Of a stretch of DNA of 64,000 nt, positions 18,457-28,592 are shown piece by piece. The stretch comes from Pseudomonas sp. S35. Lineage in GTDB: Bacteria; Pseudomonadota; Gammaproteobacteria; Pseudomonadales; Pseudomonadaceae. Numbering within the stretch: the stretch's first letter is position 1; the number at the start of each line of letters is the position of its first letter. The DNA is taken from positions 2,356,001 through 2,420,000 of the forward strand of contig NZ_CP019431.1 of NCBI RefSeq assembly GCF_009866765.1, given 5' to 3'. A program made the translations under genes and the position numbers. The notes under the pieces are model-generated. The model did no database searches. It worked only from the letters and a program-made list of their open reading frames with translations, and was not told the origin of the DNA.

Positions 18457-19104
18457 TTATGCCTGTTCCAGTTGTGCGAGGCGCTCTTCAAGCGCGGCAA
18501 TTCGCGCTTCCAGCTCTTCAATACGGTCTACAGACACGCCCGTCCCACGCTCCACCGGATTCCCCCGCGCTGCGATGATCACCTCGATGTCTGCCGGATC
18601 ACCCAGCGCATGGGTGTAACGGTCTTCCCGCTGCCCAGCCTGACGCGGCACCAGCAGCGCCAGCCCGCGTGCAATCAGGCGCTCGAGCTGATGCACGACC
18701 TGCTCGGCGTCTTCGAAGTCATGCATGCGCCCGCTGCGGGTCAGCAGCTCATTGACGGTCTGTGGGCCACGCAAAAACAGCAACCCGATCAGGATCACCT
18801 GGGCCGGCACCAGCTCCAGGGCCTTGTCCACGCGGTGTTCCCAGCGGTCGGCACGGCTGCCCATCACCAGGCGGGTAAAACCTTGCCCTTCGAGTGCACG
18901 CAGGCTTTGGCCGACCTGGCCCTGGCTGAGGTTTGTCACCGGCTCGCGGCTGGTTTTCTGGTTGCACGCCAGCACCAGTGCGTTGAGGGTCAGGGGATAG
19001 GTTTCCGGGTTGGTCGCCTGTTTTTCGATCAGGCAGCCCAAGATGCGGATTTCCGTGCTGTTCAGGCGCGGCTCAGGGGTGTCGGTGTCGTGCTCGGCGG
19101 TCAT
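18457..19104 (-). CDS. yceH: YceH family protein (DUF480)
   Basis: A 215-residue cytoplasmic protein with two winged-helix domains (about 12-95 and 100-175) and a C-terminal coiled coil ([20 protein letters not shown]). Diagnostic motifs are [38 protein letters not shown] and [16 protein letters not shown]. Its molecular role is not established. A 58-bp hairpin lies 24 bp upstream of the start, between this gene and the divergent DUF1993 gene. Confidence 0.92.
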   Translation of the reverse strand: MTAEHDTDTPEPRLNSTEIRILGCLIEKQATNPETYPLTLNALVLACNQKTSREPVTNLSQGQVGQSLRALEGQGFTRLVMGSRADRWEHRVDKALELVPAQVILIGLLFLRGPQTVNELLTRSGRMHDFEDAEQVVHQLERLIARGLALLVPRQAGQREDRYTHALGDPADIEVIIAARGNPVERGTGVSVDRIEELEARIAALEERLAQLEQA

Positions 19105-19127
19105 CGCGCGTTCCCTATGCAGTGAAT

Positions 19128-19185
19128 GGGGGCGTTCTCAATGAGTTTTCCCGGCGCGGCGGGGAAACTCATTGAGAACGCCCCC
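19128..19185. repeat. Long near-perfect inverted repeat, 25-bp arms
   Basis: Arms 19128-19152 and 19161-19185 are complementary at 24 of 25 positions, around the loop GGCGCGGC. Each arm contains CTCAATGAGTTT, itself partly symmetric. It occupies the intergenic space between divergent yceH and the DUF1993 gene. No T-run follows. It differs from the REP families seen elsewhere in the window. Confidence 0.85.
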
Positions 19186-19276
19186 GCCAGCGTAATCCTG
19201 AAAAAATAAAAGACAAGCGCCGGGCATGGCTATAATCGCCGCTGGTTCCAACCCTGCCATTACCGATGAGACTGTC

Positions 19277-19786
19277 ATGACTATTTCCCTGTACGCCGCC
19301 TCCATCCCAGTCTTCAAGCAAATGCTCAACGCCCTCAGCGATGTGCTGAACAAGGCTGAAGCCCACGCCACCGCCAAGAACATCGAACCCAACGCCTTGC
19401 TGCAAGCGCGTCTGTTCCCGGACATGTTCGCGCTGGTGCGCCAGGTGCAGATCGCTGTCGACTTCGCCAAGGGCGTCTCTGCGCGCCTGGCCGAGGTTGA
19501 AGTGCCTAAATACGAAGACAGCGAAGTGACCTTCGCCGACCTGCAAGCACTGATCGCCAAGGTGCTGGCCTTTGTCGACACCATCAAGCCTGAGCAGGTC
19601 GACGGCAAGGAAGGTATCGAGATCATCACCCGCCCAGGCACGCCGAAAGAGAAGCGCTTCAGCGGCCAGTCCTACCTGCTGACCTACGGCCTGCCGCAGT
19701 TCTTCTTCCACGTCACCACCGCGTACGCCTTGCTGCGTCACAACGGTGTGGAAGTGGGCAAGCGTGATTACATGGGCGCTTTCTAA
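19277..19786 (+). CDS. DUF1993 domain protein
   Basis: A 169-residue cytoplasmic helical protein of the DUF1993 family (MTISLYAASIPVFKQMLNAL, ARLFPDMFALVRQVQIAVDF, FSGQSYLLTYGLPQFFFHV, YALLRHNGVEVGKRDYMG). The fold is DinB-like, though a complete metal-binding His triad is not obvious. A TATAAT box at 19231-19236, about 40 bp before the ATG, is a likely -10; the -35 is weak. It is followed by a strong terminator. Function unknown. Confidence 0.88.
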   Translation: MTISLYAASIPVFKQMLNALSDVLNKAEAHATAKNIEPNALLQARLFPDMFALVRQVQIAVDFAKGVSARLAEVEVPKYEDSEVTFADLQALIAKVLAFVDTIKPEQVDGKEGIEIITRPGTPKEKRFSGQSYLLTYGLPQFFFHVTTAYALLRHNGVEVGKRDYMGAF

Positions 19787-19798
19787 GCACCCAGTCGC

Positions 19799-19843
19799 AA
19801 AAAAGCCCGGGGCGGTTCATTCAGAACCACCCCGGGCTTTTTT
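19799..19843. terminator. Bidirectional terminator
   Basis: Stem AAGCCCGGGGCGGTT/AACCACCCCGGGCTT with one mismatched pair, an A-run on the left and a T-run on the right. It lies 13 bp after the DUF1993 stop and 12 bp before the convergent sstT stop, and can serve both. Confidence 0.9.
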
Positions 19844-19854
19844 GCAGCTGGCGT

Positions 19855-21075
19855 TTAGGCCGGCTGTTCGTCCTTGCCCAGGCACGCGGCAGCAGTGAAC
19901 AGTACATCGGTAGAGGAGTTGAGCGCGGTTTCTGCCGAGTCCTGCAACACACCGATGATGAAGCCCACGGCCACCACCTGCATGGCGATTTCACTCGGAA
20001 TACCGAACAGGCTGCACGCCAATGGAATCAGCAGCAGTGAACCACCGGCCACACCCGATGCGCCGCAGGCGCAGATGGCTGCGACCAGGCTGAGCAGCAC
20101 GGCGGTCGGCAGGTCGACATTGATGCCCAGCGTGTGAACGGCGGCCAGGGTCAAGACCGTGATGGTAATCGCGGCGCCGGCCATGTTGATGGTGGCACCC
20201 AGCGGGATCGACACCGAGTAGGTGTCTTCATGCAGGCCCAGGCGTTTGCTCAACGCCAGGTTTACCGGGATGTTCGCTGCAGAGCTGCGGGTAAAGAACG
20301 CGGTGATGCCGCTCTCGCGCAAGCACATCAACACCAGTGGGTATGGATTGCGGCGCAGTTTCCAGAACACGATGGCCGGGTTGATCACCAGTGCCACGAA
20401 CAGCATGCAGCCGATCAGCACCACCAGCAGGTGCGCGTAGCCGAGCAGGGCGCCGAAGCCGGACGTGGCCAGGGTCGACGCGACCAGGCCGAAAATGCCC
20501 AGGGGGGCGAAGCGGATCACCACACGCACGATCAGGGTCACGCCGTTGGACAGGTCATCCAGCACGGTGCGGGTGGTTTCGCCCGCGTGGCGAATGGCGA
20601 TGCCCATACCGATGGCCCAGGCCAGGATGCCAATGAAGTTGGCGTTCATCAGCGCGCTGACGGGGTTATCCACCACGCTGAGCAGCAGGCTTTGCAGCAC
20701 CTCAGAGATGCCACCGGGGGCTGTGACGGTCACGTCGTGGGTCGCGAGCACCAGCGACGACGGAAACCACATGCTGGCAATCACCGCTACCACGGCGGCA
20801 GCGAAGGTGCCCAGCAGGTACAGGAACAGGATCGGCTTGATGTGGGTTTCCTGGCCGTGTTTATGGTTGGCGATAGAGGCCATTACCAACACAAACACCA
20901 GGATCGGCGCCACGGCCTTGAGTGCGCTGACGAACACCTTGCCGATAAACCCGGTGGCCTGGGCGGCCTCGGGCAACAGCAGGGCCAGCAGGATACCGGC
21001 GATCAGGCCGATAACGATTTGGGTAACCAGGCTGACGCGCATAAGTCGTTGCAACAGGGAGGGGGCAGCAGTCAT
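19855..21075 (-). CDS. sstT: Serine/threonine:Na+ symporter
   Basis: A 406-residue inner-membrane protein of the dicarboxylate/amino-acid:cation symporter family that matches SstT. Motifs are the N-terminal [20 protein letters not shown], the hairpin-loop serine block [20 protein letters not shown], and the substrate/Na+ site region [20 protein letters not shown], with [20 protein letters not shown] near the C-terminus. It imports L-serine and L-threonine using sodium. Monocistronic, divergent from the MFS gene at 21316. Confidence 0.93.
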   Translation of the reverse strand: MTAAPSLLQRLMRVSLVTQIVIGLIAGILLALLLPEAAQATGFIGKVFVSALKAVAPILVFVLVMASIANHKHGQETHIKPILFLYLLGTFAAAVVAVIASMWFPSSLVLATHDVTVTAPGGISEVLQSLLLSVVDNPVSALMNANFIGILAWAIGMGIAIRHAGETTRTVLDDLSNGVTLIVRVVIRFAPLGIFGLVASTLATSGFGALLGYAHLLVVLIGCMLFVALVINPAIVFWKLRRNPYPLVLMCLRESGITAFFTRSSAANIPVNLALSKRLGLHEDTYSVSIPLGATINMAGAAITITVLTLAAVHTLGINVDLPTAVLLSLVAAICACGASGVAGGSLLLIPLACSLFGIPSEIAMQVVAVGFIIGVLQDSAETALNSSTDVLFTAAACLGKDEQPA

Positions 21076-21315
21076 AAACAGTTGTCTCTAGTTTTTTTAG
21101 TAGGACGCAGCATTGCAGGCGAAAGCGCTGTAGGAAGCAGGCGCGAAGTCTAGCATGTTGTAGGACGTGTCCCGTTTGGTGCGGCATTCCGTCACCCGCG
21201 CCTTTGGGCCTTGGTCATGTCTGGACAGACTCTGTTAATATTCGCGCTTCTCATCTTTCCTATCTGTCAGCGGGCCTTTCGGGCTGCCGTTGATGTCGTT
21301 GTTTCTGGAGTTTTC

Positions 21316-22473
21316 ATGCTGTTTCCCATCCTGCTGCTGTCGGCCGCCGGCTTTACCGTGCTGACCACAGAATTCATTATCGTCGGCCTGTTGCCGGCGA
21401 TTGCCCGGGACTTGAACGTCAGCGTGTCCCAGGCCGGGCTGCTGGTGACGCTGTTCGCTTTCACCGTGGCGGCATTCGGGCCGTTTCTGACAGCGTACTG
21501 CGCCCGTTTCCCACGCAAGCGCCTGTTTATCACCATCCTGATCATGTTCGCAGCGGCCAATACCGTCGCGGCACTGGCGCCGAATATCTGGGTAATGGCC
21601 GTGGCGCGCCTGATCCCCGCCTTGGGCCTGCCGGTGTTCTGGGCCTTGGCCAGTGAAACGGCGGTGGACATCGTCGGCCCCGAATACGCCGGGCGCGCCA
21701 TTGAGAAGATCGGCTTCGGCATCGTCTGCGCCACGGTGTTCGGCATTCCGGTAGGCACGTTGATCAGCGATATGTTCGGCTGGCGCACCGCGTTTGCCAT
21801 CCTTGCCGTGGTGGCGCTGGCCAAGGCTTTGCTGCTGTTTATCTATCTGCCGCTGACGAAGCCGAAGAACGATGAAGTAACGCTGCGCTCGCAGTTCAAG
21901 ATCCTGCGCAGCCCGTTGATGCAGGGCCATATCCTGCTGTCGATCCTGGTGTTCAGCGGCATGTTTACCGCCTACACCTACCTGGCCGACATCCTTGAGC
22001 GCCTGGCTGGCTTCGATGGCACTCTGGTGGGCTGGTGCTTGATGGGCTTTGGTGCGGTTGGGCTGATCGGCAATTCCCTGGGCGGCCGCGCGGTGGACCG
22101 CCATCCGTTGATCGCGTCGATGGTGTTCTGCGGGTTCATGATCGCCGGCATGGTGGCGCTGGTGCCGGCGATTCACTCCACCGTCGGCCTTGCAGCGGCG
22201 ATGGCGGTATGGGGCGTGACTCAGGCGGCCATGTTCCTGGTCAGCCATGTCCGGCTGATGAAGGCTGCGCCTCACGCACCGGCATTCGCCGCGTCGCTGA
22301 ACATTGCCGGCGCCAACCTGGGGATTGGCCTGGGGGCGTTGGTCGGTGGGCATGTGATCGACACCTTGGGCCTGGGCAGCCTGGGCTTTGCGGCGTCTGG
22401 GTTTATCCTGGTGTCGATCCTGCTGGCGCTGTGGCTGATGACCGCTAAACCGGGGTCGACCTGTGCCACCTAG
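21316..22473 (+). CDS. MFS drug/sugar exporter-like transporter (DHA1)
   Basis: A 385-residue protein with 12 predicted membrane segments. The N-terminus (AAGFTVLTTEFIIVGLLPAI) and VSQAGLLVTLFAFTVAAFGP are typical of the AraJ/YdhP-type DHA1 efflux group. The loop GPFLTAYCARFPRKRLF holds a motif-A-like stretch. The start at 21316 is chosen for its TGGAG ribosome site and because the first helix starts there. Substrate unknown. It converges with the LysR gene, three bases apart. Confidence 0.85.
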   Translation: MLFPILLLSAAGFTVLTTEFIIVGLLPAIARDLNVSVSQAGLLVTLFAFTVAAFGPFLTAYCARFPRKRLFITILIMFAAANTVAALAPNIWVMAVARLIPALGLPVFWALASETAVDIVGPEYAGRAIEKIGFGIVCATVFGIPVGTLISDMFGWRTAFAILAVVALAKALLLFIYLPLTKPKNDEVTLRSQFKILRSPLMQGHILLSILVFSGMFTAYTYLADILERLAGFDGTLVGWCLMGFGAVGLIGNSLGGRAVDRHPLIASMVFCGFMIAGMVALVPAIHSTVGLAAAMAVWGVTQAAMFLVSHVRLMKAAPHAPAFAASLNIAGANLGIGLGALVGGHVIDTLGLGSLGFAASGFILVSILLALWLMTAKPGSTCAT

Positions 22474-22476
22474 CCG

Positions 22477-23379
22477 TCAGGGCAGGGCGGTAAACAATTC
22501 GCGCCTTGCCCCTTCGGTAATCGCTACGATGCCGGGGTGCTTGACCTTGCGCTCCACCGAGATCGCATAGAACGACTCGGTGACTGCATCGGTCTGGCCA
22601 ATCAGCGCCACGCCGTACTGGCGCACCACCTCATCGGCGATCACGCTGGGGGCGATAAAAATCCCGCTGCCGGATTGGCCAAACGCCTGCATCAGGGCAC
22701 TGTCGTCGAATTCGCCAATGATCCTGGGCTGGATCTGCTGCTCGGCGAACCAGCGCTGCAAACGGCTGCGCACGACGGTCTCTGCACCTGGAATCAGCAG
22801 CGGCGCGCCGTGCAGGCACTGTGGGAAATCGCCGCCATGTTGGTCAGCCAGTGCCTGGGTGGCAAAAAAGCTGATGCCGCATTCCCCCAGTTTCTGGCTG
22901 TAGCCCTTGATATCCAGGTGGGAGGGCATGGGGCTGTCGGAGATCACCAAGTCCAGGCGCTGGATTGCCAGGTCGGCCAATAACCGTTCGAGTTTGTCTT
23001 CGCGGCAGGTAATGCGCAGGGGCTCGCTCAGCTCCATAGTCGGCGCGATCAGCCGGTAGACGATGGATTTAGGCACCACATCCGCCACCCCAACCCGGAA
23101 CACAATCTGCTGTTCATTGGGTTGCGCGCGCAGCATCGCTTCCAGTTCATTGCCGGTCTGGAACATCTGCTCGGCGTAGGGCAGGGCCTGGCGCCCGGCT
23201 TCGGTCAGCTCCAACTGGCGGCCGACCCGTTGAAACAGCGCGATACCGAAGGTTTGCTCGAGCAGGCTGATCTGCCCGCTGATGGTCTGTGGCGTGAGAT
23301 TCAGTTGCTCACAGGCGCGCACAATACTGCCGGTCTTGGCCACGACCCAGAAGTAATGCAACTGTCGGTAATTGAGCAT
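22477..23379 (-). CDS. LysR-family regulator, NhaR-like
   Basis: A 300-residue LysR regulator. The N-terminal HTH (LNYRQLHYFWVVAKTGSIVR, QISLLEQTFGIALFQRVGR) has the HYFW signature of NhaR, and the effector domain follows from about residue 90 (VFRVGVADVVPKSIVYRLI). NhaR responds to sodium in E. coli; a matching nhaA is not visible here, so the function is uncertain. A perfect dyad (23391-23409) lies just upstream, a probable autoregulatory site. The divergent neighbour is a small lipoprotein gene. Confidence 0.85.
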   Translation of the reverse strand: MLNYRQLHYFWVVAKTGSIVRACEQLNLTPQTISGQISLLEQTFGIALFQRVGRQLELTEAGRQALPYAEQMFQTGNELEAMLRAQPNEQQIVFRVGVADVVPKSIVYRLIAPTMELSEPLRITCREDKLERLLADLAIQRLDLVISDSPMPSHLDIKGYSQKLGECGISFFATQALADQHGGDFPQCLHGAPLLIPGAETVVRSRLQRWFAEQQIQPRIIGEFDDSALMQAFGQSGSGIFIAPSVIADEVVRQYGVALIGQTDAVTESFYAISVERKVKHPGIVAITEGARRELFTALP

Positions 23380-23390
23380 TGGAGGTCGTC

Positions 23391-23409
23391 ACTTCGTAAA
23401 AACCGAAGT
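23391..23409. promoter_or_regulatory. Candidate LysR operator
   Basis: Dyad ACTTCG-TAAAAAC-CGAAGT, 12 bp upstream of the LysR start, with AT-rich flanks (GTATACGCGAGAAAAATACG). Its size and position suit a LysR-type regulator binding its own promoter. Confidence 0.45.
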
Positions 23410-23514
23410 ATACGCGAGAAAAATACGAATTTTACTGAAGTGTTCGCCTGCATAGAATGCCTCGCTATCGCGGGGCCACTATTTGGACCCAATGGTTCTA
23501 ACGAGGAATACATT

Positions 23515-23766
23515 ATGAAGCTCAATTCCCTGGGCGCGGCATCGCTGCTTGCGCTTTCATTGGTGATGATCAGCGGTTGCGATCAGGTCGAGAAAAGCGC
23601 GCAGCAAGTGTTGGGCAAGGCTACCGAGTCGGCCAAGCAAGCCATTGATGACACCCACAAGGCCGCCGAGCAGGCATTGAGTGAAGCGACACAAGGCCTG
23701 ATCAGTCCGCAAAAAAAGGACGAACAGGAAGAAAAAGAGTCTGACTCGAACAGTAAAGAAGCTTAA
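23515..23766 (+). CDS. Small Ala/Glu-rich lipoprotein
   Basis: An 83-residue secreted lipoprotein. The signal peptide ends in the lipobox ISGC with Cys22 (LALSLVMISGC). The mature part is a charged amphipathic helix (QVEKSAQQVLGKATESAKQA, DTHKAAEQALSEATQG) followed by a Lys/Glu tail (KKDEQEEKESDSNSKEA), resembling small Ala-zipper lipoproteins. GAGGAATACATT provides the ribosome site. It is 28 bp ahead of the TerC-family gene and probably co-transcribed with it. Function unknown. Confidence 0.82.
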   Translation: MKLNSLGAASLLALSLVMISGCDQVEKSAQQVLGKATESAKQAIDDTHKAAEQALSEATQGLISPQKKDEQEEKESDSNSKEA

Positions 23767-23794
23767 TTTCCCGGCACAACCTCAGGACTGACCT

Positions 23795-24544
23795 ATGGAT
23801 TACCTTTTACAACTGGCCGCCAGCCCCACCGCCTGGGTCGCACTGGCCACCTTGATCGTCATGGAAATCGTGCTGGGCATCGATAACCTGATCTTTATTT
23901 CGATCCTCACCAACAAGTTGCCCGAGCAGCACCGGGCCAAGGCACGCCGCATCGGGATCAGCATGGCCTTGGTATTGCGCCTGGGCCTGTTGAGCACCAT
24001 CGCGTTTATCGTGCAGTTGACGGCGCCAGTGTTCGAAGTGCTCGGCCAGGCGTTTTCGTGGAAGGACATGATCCTGATCGCCGGTGGTCTGTTCCTGGTG
24101 TGGAAGGCCACTACCGAGATCCATCACAGCATGGACCCGGAGCCCGAAGAGAAGGCAACGGTCGGCAACACCGTGGCCATCGGCTTCGCCGCCGCGATCG
24201 GGCAGATCCTGTTGCTTGACCTGGTGTTCTCCATCGACAGCATCATCACTGCCGTGGGCATGACCGAGCACTTGCCGATCATGATCATTGCCGTGGTGAC
24301 CTCGGTGATCGTGATGCTGGTGGCGGCTGAGCCGTTGGCCAAGTTCATCAACGACAACCCAACCGTGGTGATGCTGGCCCTGGGCTTCCTGATCATGATC
24401 GGCATGACGCTGATCGCCGAAGGCTTTGGTGCCCATGTGCCTAAAGGCTACGTGTATGCGGCGATGGCCTTCTCGGCGGCCATCGAGTGCCTGAACATCG
24501 CACGTCGCAATCGCCACAAGCGTTTGCTCGCCGCCCGCCAGTAA
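23795..24544 (+). CDS. TerC-family integral membrane protein
   Basis: A 249-residue membrane protein of the TerC/YgdQ family with about seven hydrophobic segments. The family-defining acidic motifs lie in membrane helices: [20 protein letters not shown] near the N-terminus and [20 protein letters not shown] in the middle. Members are linked to Mn2+/metal export or tellurite resistance. The start follows AGGACTGACCT. It ends at a clear terminator (24561-24600). Confidence 0.92.
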   Translation: MDYLLQLAASPTAWVALATLIVMEIVLGIDNLIFISILTNKLPEQHRAKARRIGISMALVLRLGLLSTIAFIVQLTAPVFEVLGQAFSWKDMILIAGGLFLVWKATTEIHHSMDPEPEEKATVGNTVAIGFAAAIGQILLLDLVFSIDSIITAVGMTEHLPIMIIAVVTSVIVMLVAAEPLAKFINDNPTVVMLALGFLIMIGMTLIAEGFGAHVPKGYVYAAMAFSAAIECLNIARRNRHKRLLAARQ

Positions 24545-24560
24545 TCGCGCAAGTACAAAC

Positions 24561-24600
24561 AGGCCGGCTGCGCTCACAAGAGCCCAGCCGGCCTTTTGCT
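24561..24600 (+). terminator. Rho-independent terminator
   Basis: Stem AGGCCGGCTG/CAGCCGGCCT (24561-24570, 24585-24594) followed by TTTTGCT, 16 bp after the TerC stop and before selD. Confidence 0.85.
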
Positions 24601-24640
24601 GTCTGCTAGAATCCGCGCACTTGATAGCTTGAGGTCCACC

Positions 24641-25675
24641 ATGAACGAGCCGATTCGCCTTACTCAGTACAGCCACGGCGCAGGTTGCGGCTGCAAGATC
24701 TCGCCTCAGGTGCTGGAAGTGATTCTCGCCGGCAGCGGCGCACAGAACCTCGACCCCAACCTCTGGGTAGGCAACGCCTCGCGGGACGATGCGGCGGTGT
24801 ACGCCATCGACGACGAGCGCGGCGTGGTCTCCACCACTGACTTTTTCATGCCGATTGTCGATGATCCCTTCGACTTCGGCCGCATTGCCGCCACCAATGC
24901 CATCAGCGATATCTACGCGATGGGCGGCGACCCGTTGATGGCCATTGCCATTCTCGGCTGGCCAGTGAACGTGCTGGCGCCGGAGATTGCCCGGGAAGTG
25001 ATCCGAGGTGGCCGCTCGGTGTGCGACGCGGCCGGTATCCCCCTGGCAGGCGGCCATTCCATCGATGCGCCGGAGCCGATCTTCGGCCTGGCCGTGACCG
25101 GCATCGTGCAAAAACGCCATATGAAACGTAACGACACCGCCACCGCCGGCTGCAAGCTTTACCTGACCAAGCCCTTGGGTATCGGCGTGTTCACCACCGC
25201 CGAAAAGAAAGGCAAGCTGCGCGAAGCCGATATCGGCCTCGCGCGCGACTGGATGTGCACCCTCAACAAACCGGGCAGCCGCTTCGGCAAGTTGGCCGGC
25301 GTGACCGCTATGACCGACGTCACCGGTTTCGGCCTGTTGGGCCATCTGGTGGAAATGGCTGACGGCAGTGGCCTGACCGCACGTATCGAATATGAAAAAG
25401 TCCCACGCTTGCCGGGGGTCGAGTACTACCTGGACCAGGGCTGTGTGCCCGGCGGCACTTTGCGCAACTTCGACAGCTACGCCAGCAAGCTCGGGCGAAT
25501 CCAGGAGTTGCACAAGCGCGTACTGTGCGACCCGCAGACCAGTGGCGGCCTGCTGATCGCCGTCACCCCTGAGGGCGACGCCGAGTTCCACTCCGTGGCG
25601 GTTGAACTGGGCCTGAGCCTGGAGCCGATCGGCACACTGGTTGAGCGACAGACCAACGCGGTAGAGGTGTTTTGA
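24641..25675 (+). CDS. selD: Selenide, water dikinase
   Basis: Makes selenophosphate from selenide and ATP in the cytoplasm. The 344 residues show the glycine-rich N-terminal loop with catalytic Cys16 and Lys19 ([12 protein letters not shown]), [30 protein letters not shown] and [15 protein letters not shown]. The active-site residue is an ordinary Cys (TGC), not selenocysteine. The start at 24641 follows TGAGGTCCACC. Its stop overlaps the start of mnmH by one base (TGATG), so the product feeds that enzyme directly. Confidence 0.96.
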   Translation: MNEPIRLTQYSHGAGCGCKISPQVLEVILAGSGAQNLDPNLWVGNASRDDAAVYAIDDERGVVSTTDFFMPIVDDPFDFGRIAATNAISDIYAMGGDPLMAIAILGWPVNVLAPEIAREVIRGGRSVCDAAGIPLAGGHSIDAPEPIFGLAVTGIVQKRHMKRNDTATAGCKLYLTKPLGIGVFTTAEKKGKLREADIGLARDWMCTLNKPGSRFGKLAGVTAMTDVTGFGLLGHLVEMADGSGLTARIEYEKVPRLPGVEYYLDQGCVPGGTLRNFDSYASKLGRIQELHKRVLCDPQTSGGLLIAVTPEGDAEFHSVAVELGLSLEPIGTLVERQTNAVEVF

Positions 25676-26775
25676 TGGCAACTGACATCACCGATTACCG
25701 CGACATTTTCCTCAACGACCGGCCGATGATGGATACCCGCGCGCCGGTGGAATTCATCAAGGGCGCGTTCCCGGGCGTGGTCAACCTGCCGTTGATGAAC
25801 GACGACGAACGCCAGCGCATCGGCACCTGTTACAAGCAGCAAGGCCAGCAGGCGGCGATTGAGCTGGGGCATCAGTTGGTCAGTGGCAAGGTGCTTGAAG
25901 AGCGGCTGGCACGTTGGACGGCATTTGCCCGTGCCAATCCAGACGGTTACCTGTATTGCTTTCGGGGTGGCTTGCGCTCGCAACTGGTGAAACAGGTGCT
26001 CAAGGACGAGTCAGGCATCGACTATCCGCGGGTCGGCGGTGGCTATAAGGCCATGCGCACGTTCCTGCTGGAGACCGTGGACCAGGCGGTCGAACAGTGT
26101 GATTTCGTGTTGTTGGGCGGCCTGACCGGCAGTGGTAAGACCGAGGTCATCAATCAGTTGAACAATGGCCTGGACCTGGAAGGTCACGCCAATCACCGGG
26201 GCTCAAGCTTTGGCAAACGCGCTACGGGCCAGCCGTCTAACATCGACTTCGAAAACCGCCTGGCGGTGGACGTTCTGAAAAAACGCGCAAAAGGTATCGA
26301 GCAGTTTGTGCTTGAGGATGAAAGCCGCATGATCGGCAGCTGCGCGTTGCCGCTGAATCTGCACCGAGGCATGCAGGTGTATCCGATGGTGTGGCTGGAA
26401 GAAAGCCTGGAAAACCGCGTCGAGCGGGTCTTGCGCGAGTACGTGACCGACCTGAGTGCACAGTTCAATACAGCGTTTGGCGAGTCGGGTTTCGAGCTGT
26501 TTGCCGAGCGTTTGACCCAGAGCCTGGCCAATATACACAAGCGGTTGGGTGGCGAGCGCTATCAGCGCTTGCATGGGCTGATGCAAGCGGCGCTGGCAGA
26601 GCAGGCCCGCAGCGGCAGTGTGGACTTGCATCGCGGTTGGATCGTCGGGCTGCGTGAGTATTACGATCCGATGTACGCCTTTCAGCATGAGAAGAAAGGC
26701 GCACGGATTGAGTTCTCTGGAGAGCAGGCAGCGGTGGTGCAATATTTGCGCGAGCGTGGGGCTCGGCGCGGCTGA
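25675..26775 (+). CDS. mnmH: tRNA 2-selenouridine synthase
   Basis: Converts 2-thiouridine to 2-selenouridine at the wobble position of some tRNAs, using selenophosphate. The 366 residues hold an N-terminal rhodanese domain with catalytic Cys95 ([12 protein letters not shown]) and a P-loop domain with GGLTGSGKT at about 148-156, plus EDESRMIG. The ATG at 25675 (MATDITDY) overlaps the selD stop; an in-frame TTG just before it is less likely. Also called selU or ybbB. Confidence 0.95.
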   Translation: MATDITDYRDIFLNDRPMMDTRAPVEFIKGAFPGVVNLPLMNDDERQRIGTCYKQQGQQAAIELGHQLVSGKVLEERLARWTAFARANPDGYLYCFRGGLRSQLVKQVLKDESGIDYPRVGGGYKAMRTFLLETVDQAVEQCDFVLLGGLTGSGKTEVINQLNNGLDLEGHANHRGSSFGKRATGQPSNIDFENRLAVDVLKKRAKGIEQFVLEDESRMIGSCALPLNLHRGMQVYPMVWLEESLENRVERVLREYVTDLSAQFNTAFGESGFELFAERLTQSLANIHKRLGGERYQRLHGLMQAALAEQARSGSVDLHRGWIVGLREYYDPMYAFQHEKKGARIEFSGEQAAVVQYLRERGARRG

Positions 26776-26790
26776 TCGAGACGCTTCAAC

Positions 26791-27846
26791 TTAAAGAATG
26801 ACCGCCCCGATCAACCCGCACACCACGCCCACCAACATGGTCAATACGGCCACCGTCACCAGCACCCGCGCATCGAAATCCTTGCGCAGCATCAGCAGCG
26901 ACGGCAGGCTCACGCTGGGCAGGGTCATCAGCAAGGCCACGGCCGGGCCGGTGCCCATGCCCAGGGCCATCATGGTCTGCACGATGGGGATCTCTGCCGC
27001 GGTAGGAATCACAAACAACGTGCCGACGATCGCCAGCGGCACCAACCACACCAGGCTGTTGGCCATGGCACCGTCCACATGGGGGAACAGCCATACCCGC
27101 GCCGCGCCCAGGATCAGTACCGCCAGGATGTAGATCGGGATCGTGCTCCAGAACAACTGCCACAGGGTGCGCAACCAGCGGCTCAGGAACGGTTGCGACT
27201 CTACGTTGCTGGCGTCGGCGACAGCGTCCAGCGCGGCCTCTGGCACTTGGTCCGGGCGCGCAATACGCTGCGCCACCAGGGACACGCCCACCACCAGCAC
27301 AATCCCCGCCACCAGCCGCAACGCGGTAAAGCCCCAGCCCAACACAAAGCCCATGAACACCAGGGTGGCCGGATTGAGCACCGGGTTGGCGATCCAGAAC
27401 GCCAGCGCCGCACCCACCGACACCTGCTGGCGGCGCATGCCCGCTGCCACCGGTGCTGCGCAGCAACTGCACATCATCCCTGGCAAGGCGAACAGCCCGC
27501 CACGCACGGTCGAGCCCAGCCCTGCGCGGCCGAACAGGCGCAGCAACCAGTCGCGGGGGATCAATACCTGCAGCAGGGAGCCGAGGATCACCGCCAGTAC
27601 AGCGGCTTTCCAGATCGCCAGGAAATACACCTGGGCATACGCCAGTGCCGCCGCCAGGGGCGAGTTTTGCTGATCATTGAGAATCGACGCGCCGATGCTG
27701 TGGTTATCGGCGGCGACAAACGCCTTGAAGTAGTAGGGCGACCACTTGACGTAGTAGAGGCCTACACAGGCCACCAGCAGGAACAACGCTGGTTTCCACC
27801 AGAACGACCAGCCCCGGACGGGCTGGGTGGAGGAGAGGTTAGACAT
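26791..27846 (-). CDS. YraQ/DUF318-type permease
   Basis: A 351-residue membrane protein with two bundles of hydrophobic segments separated by a hydrophilic loop near residue 195. The family motif MMCSCCAAPVAAGMRRQQVS (three Cys in a CSCC block) follows the first bundle, with a related PTAAEIPIVQTMMALGMGTG in the second half; the two halves look like a duplication. Related permeases are linked to arsenic or metal handling, but no substrate can be assigned. The start at 27846 is preferred over an upstream TTG, though its ribosome site is weak. Confidence 0.82.
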   Translation of the reverse strand: MSNLSSTQPVRGWSFWWKPALFLLVACVGLYYVKWSPYYFKAFVAADNHSIGASILNDQQNSPLAAALAYAQVYFLAIWKAAVLAVILGSLLQVLIPRDWLLRLFGRAGLGSTVRGGLFALPGMMCSCCAAPVAAGMRRQQVSVGAALAFWIANPVLNPATLVFMGFVLGWGFTALRLVAGIVLVVGVSLVAQRIARPDQVPEAALDAVADASNVESQPFLSRWLRTLWQLFWSTIPIYILAVLILGAARVWLFPHVDGAMANSLVWLVPLAIVGTLFVIPTAAEIPIVQTMMALGMGTGPAVALLMTLPSVSLPSLLMLRKDFDARVLVTVAVLTMLVGVVCGLIGAVIL

Positions 27847-27890
27847 GCTGATGATCCGCCGATGAGTCAATAGCCACGCATCATACGCTG

Positions 27891-28592
27891 TCAGCTATCG
27901 GCGCTCACCTGCGTCGGTTCCGGGCAGCTTTCTTCGCCGCCGTTCAAGCCCTGCTTGTAGTTGCGGCTGAGCAGCGAGGCCTTGCCGTTGTGCCAGGTCA
28001 GCGTCAGCACGTACAGCGTGTCGTAGTCGCTGCCGGACCAGTCGTCGGTGATGGTGTGTTTTTCACCGGACGCTTCACTTGCCACCTTGTTGATCAACTC
28101 CGGCAGGTAACCGTGGGACCAGGCGGTGTAGATCGTGGCGTTGTGATACTTGTCTTCGACCAGTTCATCGGCCAGGTCGCTGGTGTCATTGGCGGAGAAC
28201 TGGATATTCACCGGCAGGCCCAACTTGATGGCGCTGGGGCTGATGGTCATCAGTGGGCGAATATAGCTGTAGGAGTTATCCAGCTCGCCTTCCTCGACAT
28301 TGCGCGTCGGGTTGGCGGCGAACACGAAGTTGGCCTTGCCGAATTTTTCCGGCAGCAGGGTGGCCAGGTTCATTGCGCGGTTCAGGCCCTGGCAATTGAG
28401 TTGGCCCAGGCCGCCGGCCGGTTTTTCGCCGTGGCGCAGGAACACCAGGGTTTGCACGCCGTCTACCGGTTGGGCGCGGCTTTCACGGGCATCGAGGGCA
28501 GCAACCATGGCGCCACTCACCAGCAGCAGCGGCAACATGATGTACGAATAGCGTTTGAGTCGTTGCACAAGGCGAAGAGGCTTGATCGTCAT
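27891..28592 (-). CDS. Exported histidine-phosphatase-like protein
   Basis: A 233-residue protein with one N-terminal hydrophobic segment (about 17-32, YIMLPLLLVSGAMVAAL), so a signal anchor or signal peptide. The phosphoglycerate-mutase-type catalytic motif LRHGEKPAGG is present, with the second catalytic His likely in TAWSHGYLPEL. The TASEA-like regulatory tail is absent. Substrate unknown. It is 44 bp upstream of, and in the same direction as, the permease gene, so the two may be co-transcribed. Confidence 0.82.
   Translation of the reverse strand: MTIKPLRLVQRLKRYSYIMLPLLLVSGAMVAALDARESRAQPVDGVQTLVFLRHGEKPAGGLGQLNCQGLNRAMNLATLLPEKFGKANFVFAANPTRNVEEGELDNSYSYIRPLMTISPSAIKLGLPVNIQFSANDTSDLADELVEDKYHNATIYTAWSHGYLPELINKVASEASGEKHTITDDWSGSDYDTLYVLTLTWHNGKASLLSRNYKQGLNGGEESCPEPTQVSADS

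Noticed and set aside
24641..25675. Possible selenocysteine in SelD
   Set aside because: The catalytic position is a TGC codon in GAGCGCK; there is no in-frame TGA at that site.
23807..25681. A 624-codon open frame on the minus strand opposite terC and selD
   Set aside because: It is antisense to two well-matched genes (terC family and selD), has no family features and low-complexity His/Gln/Arg content typical of a high-GC shadow frame.
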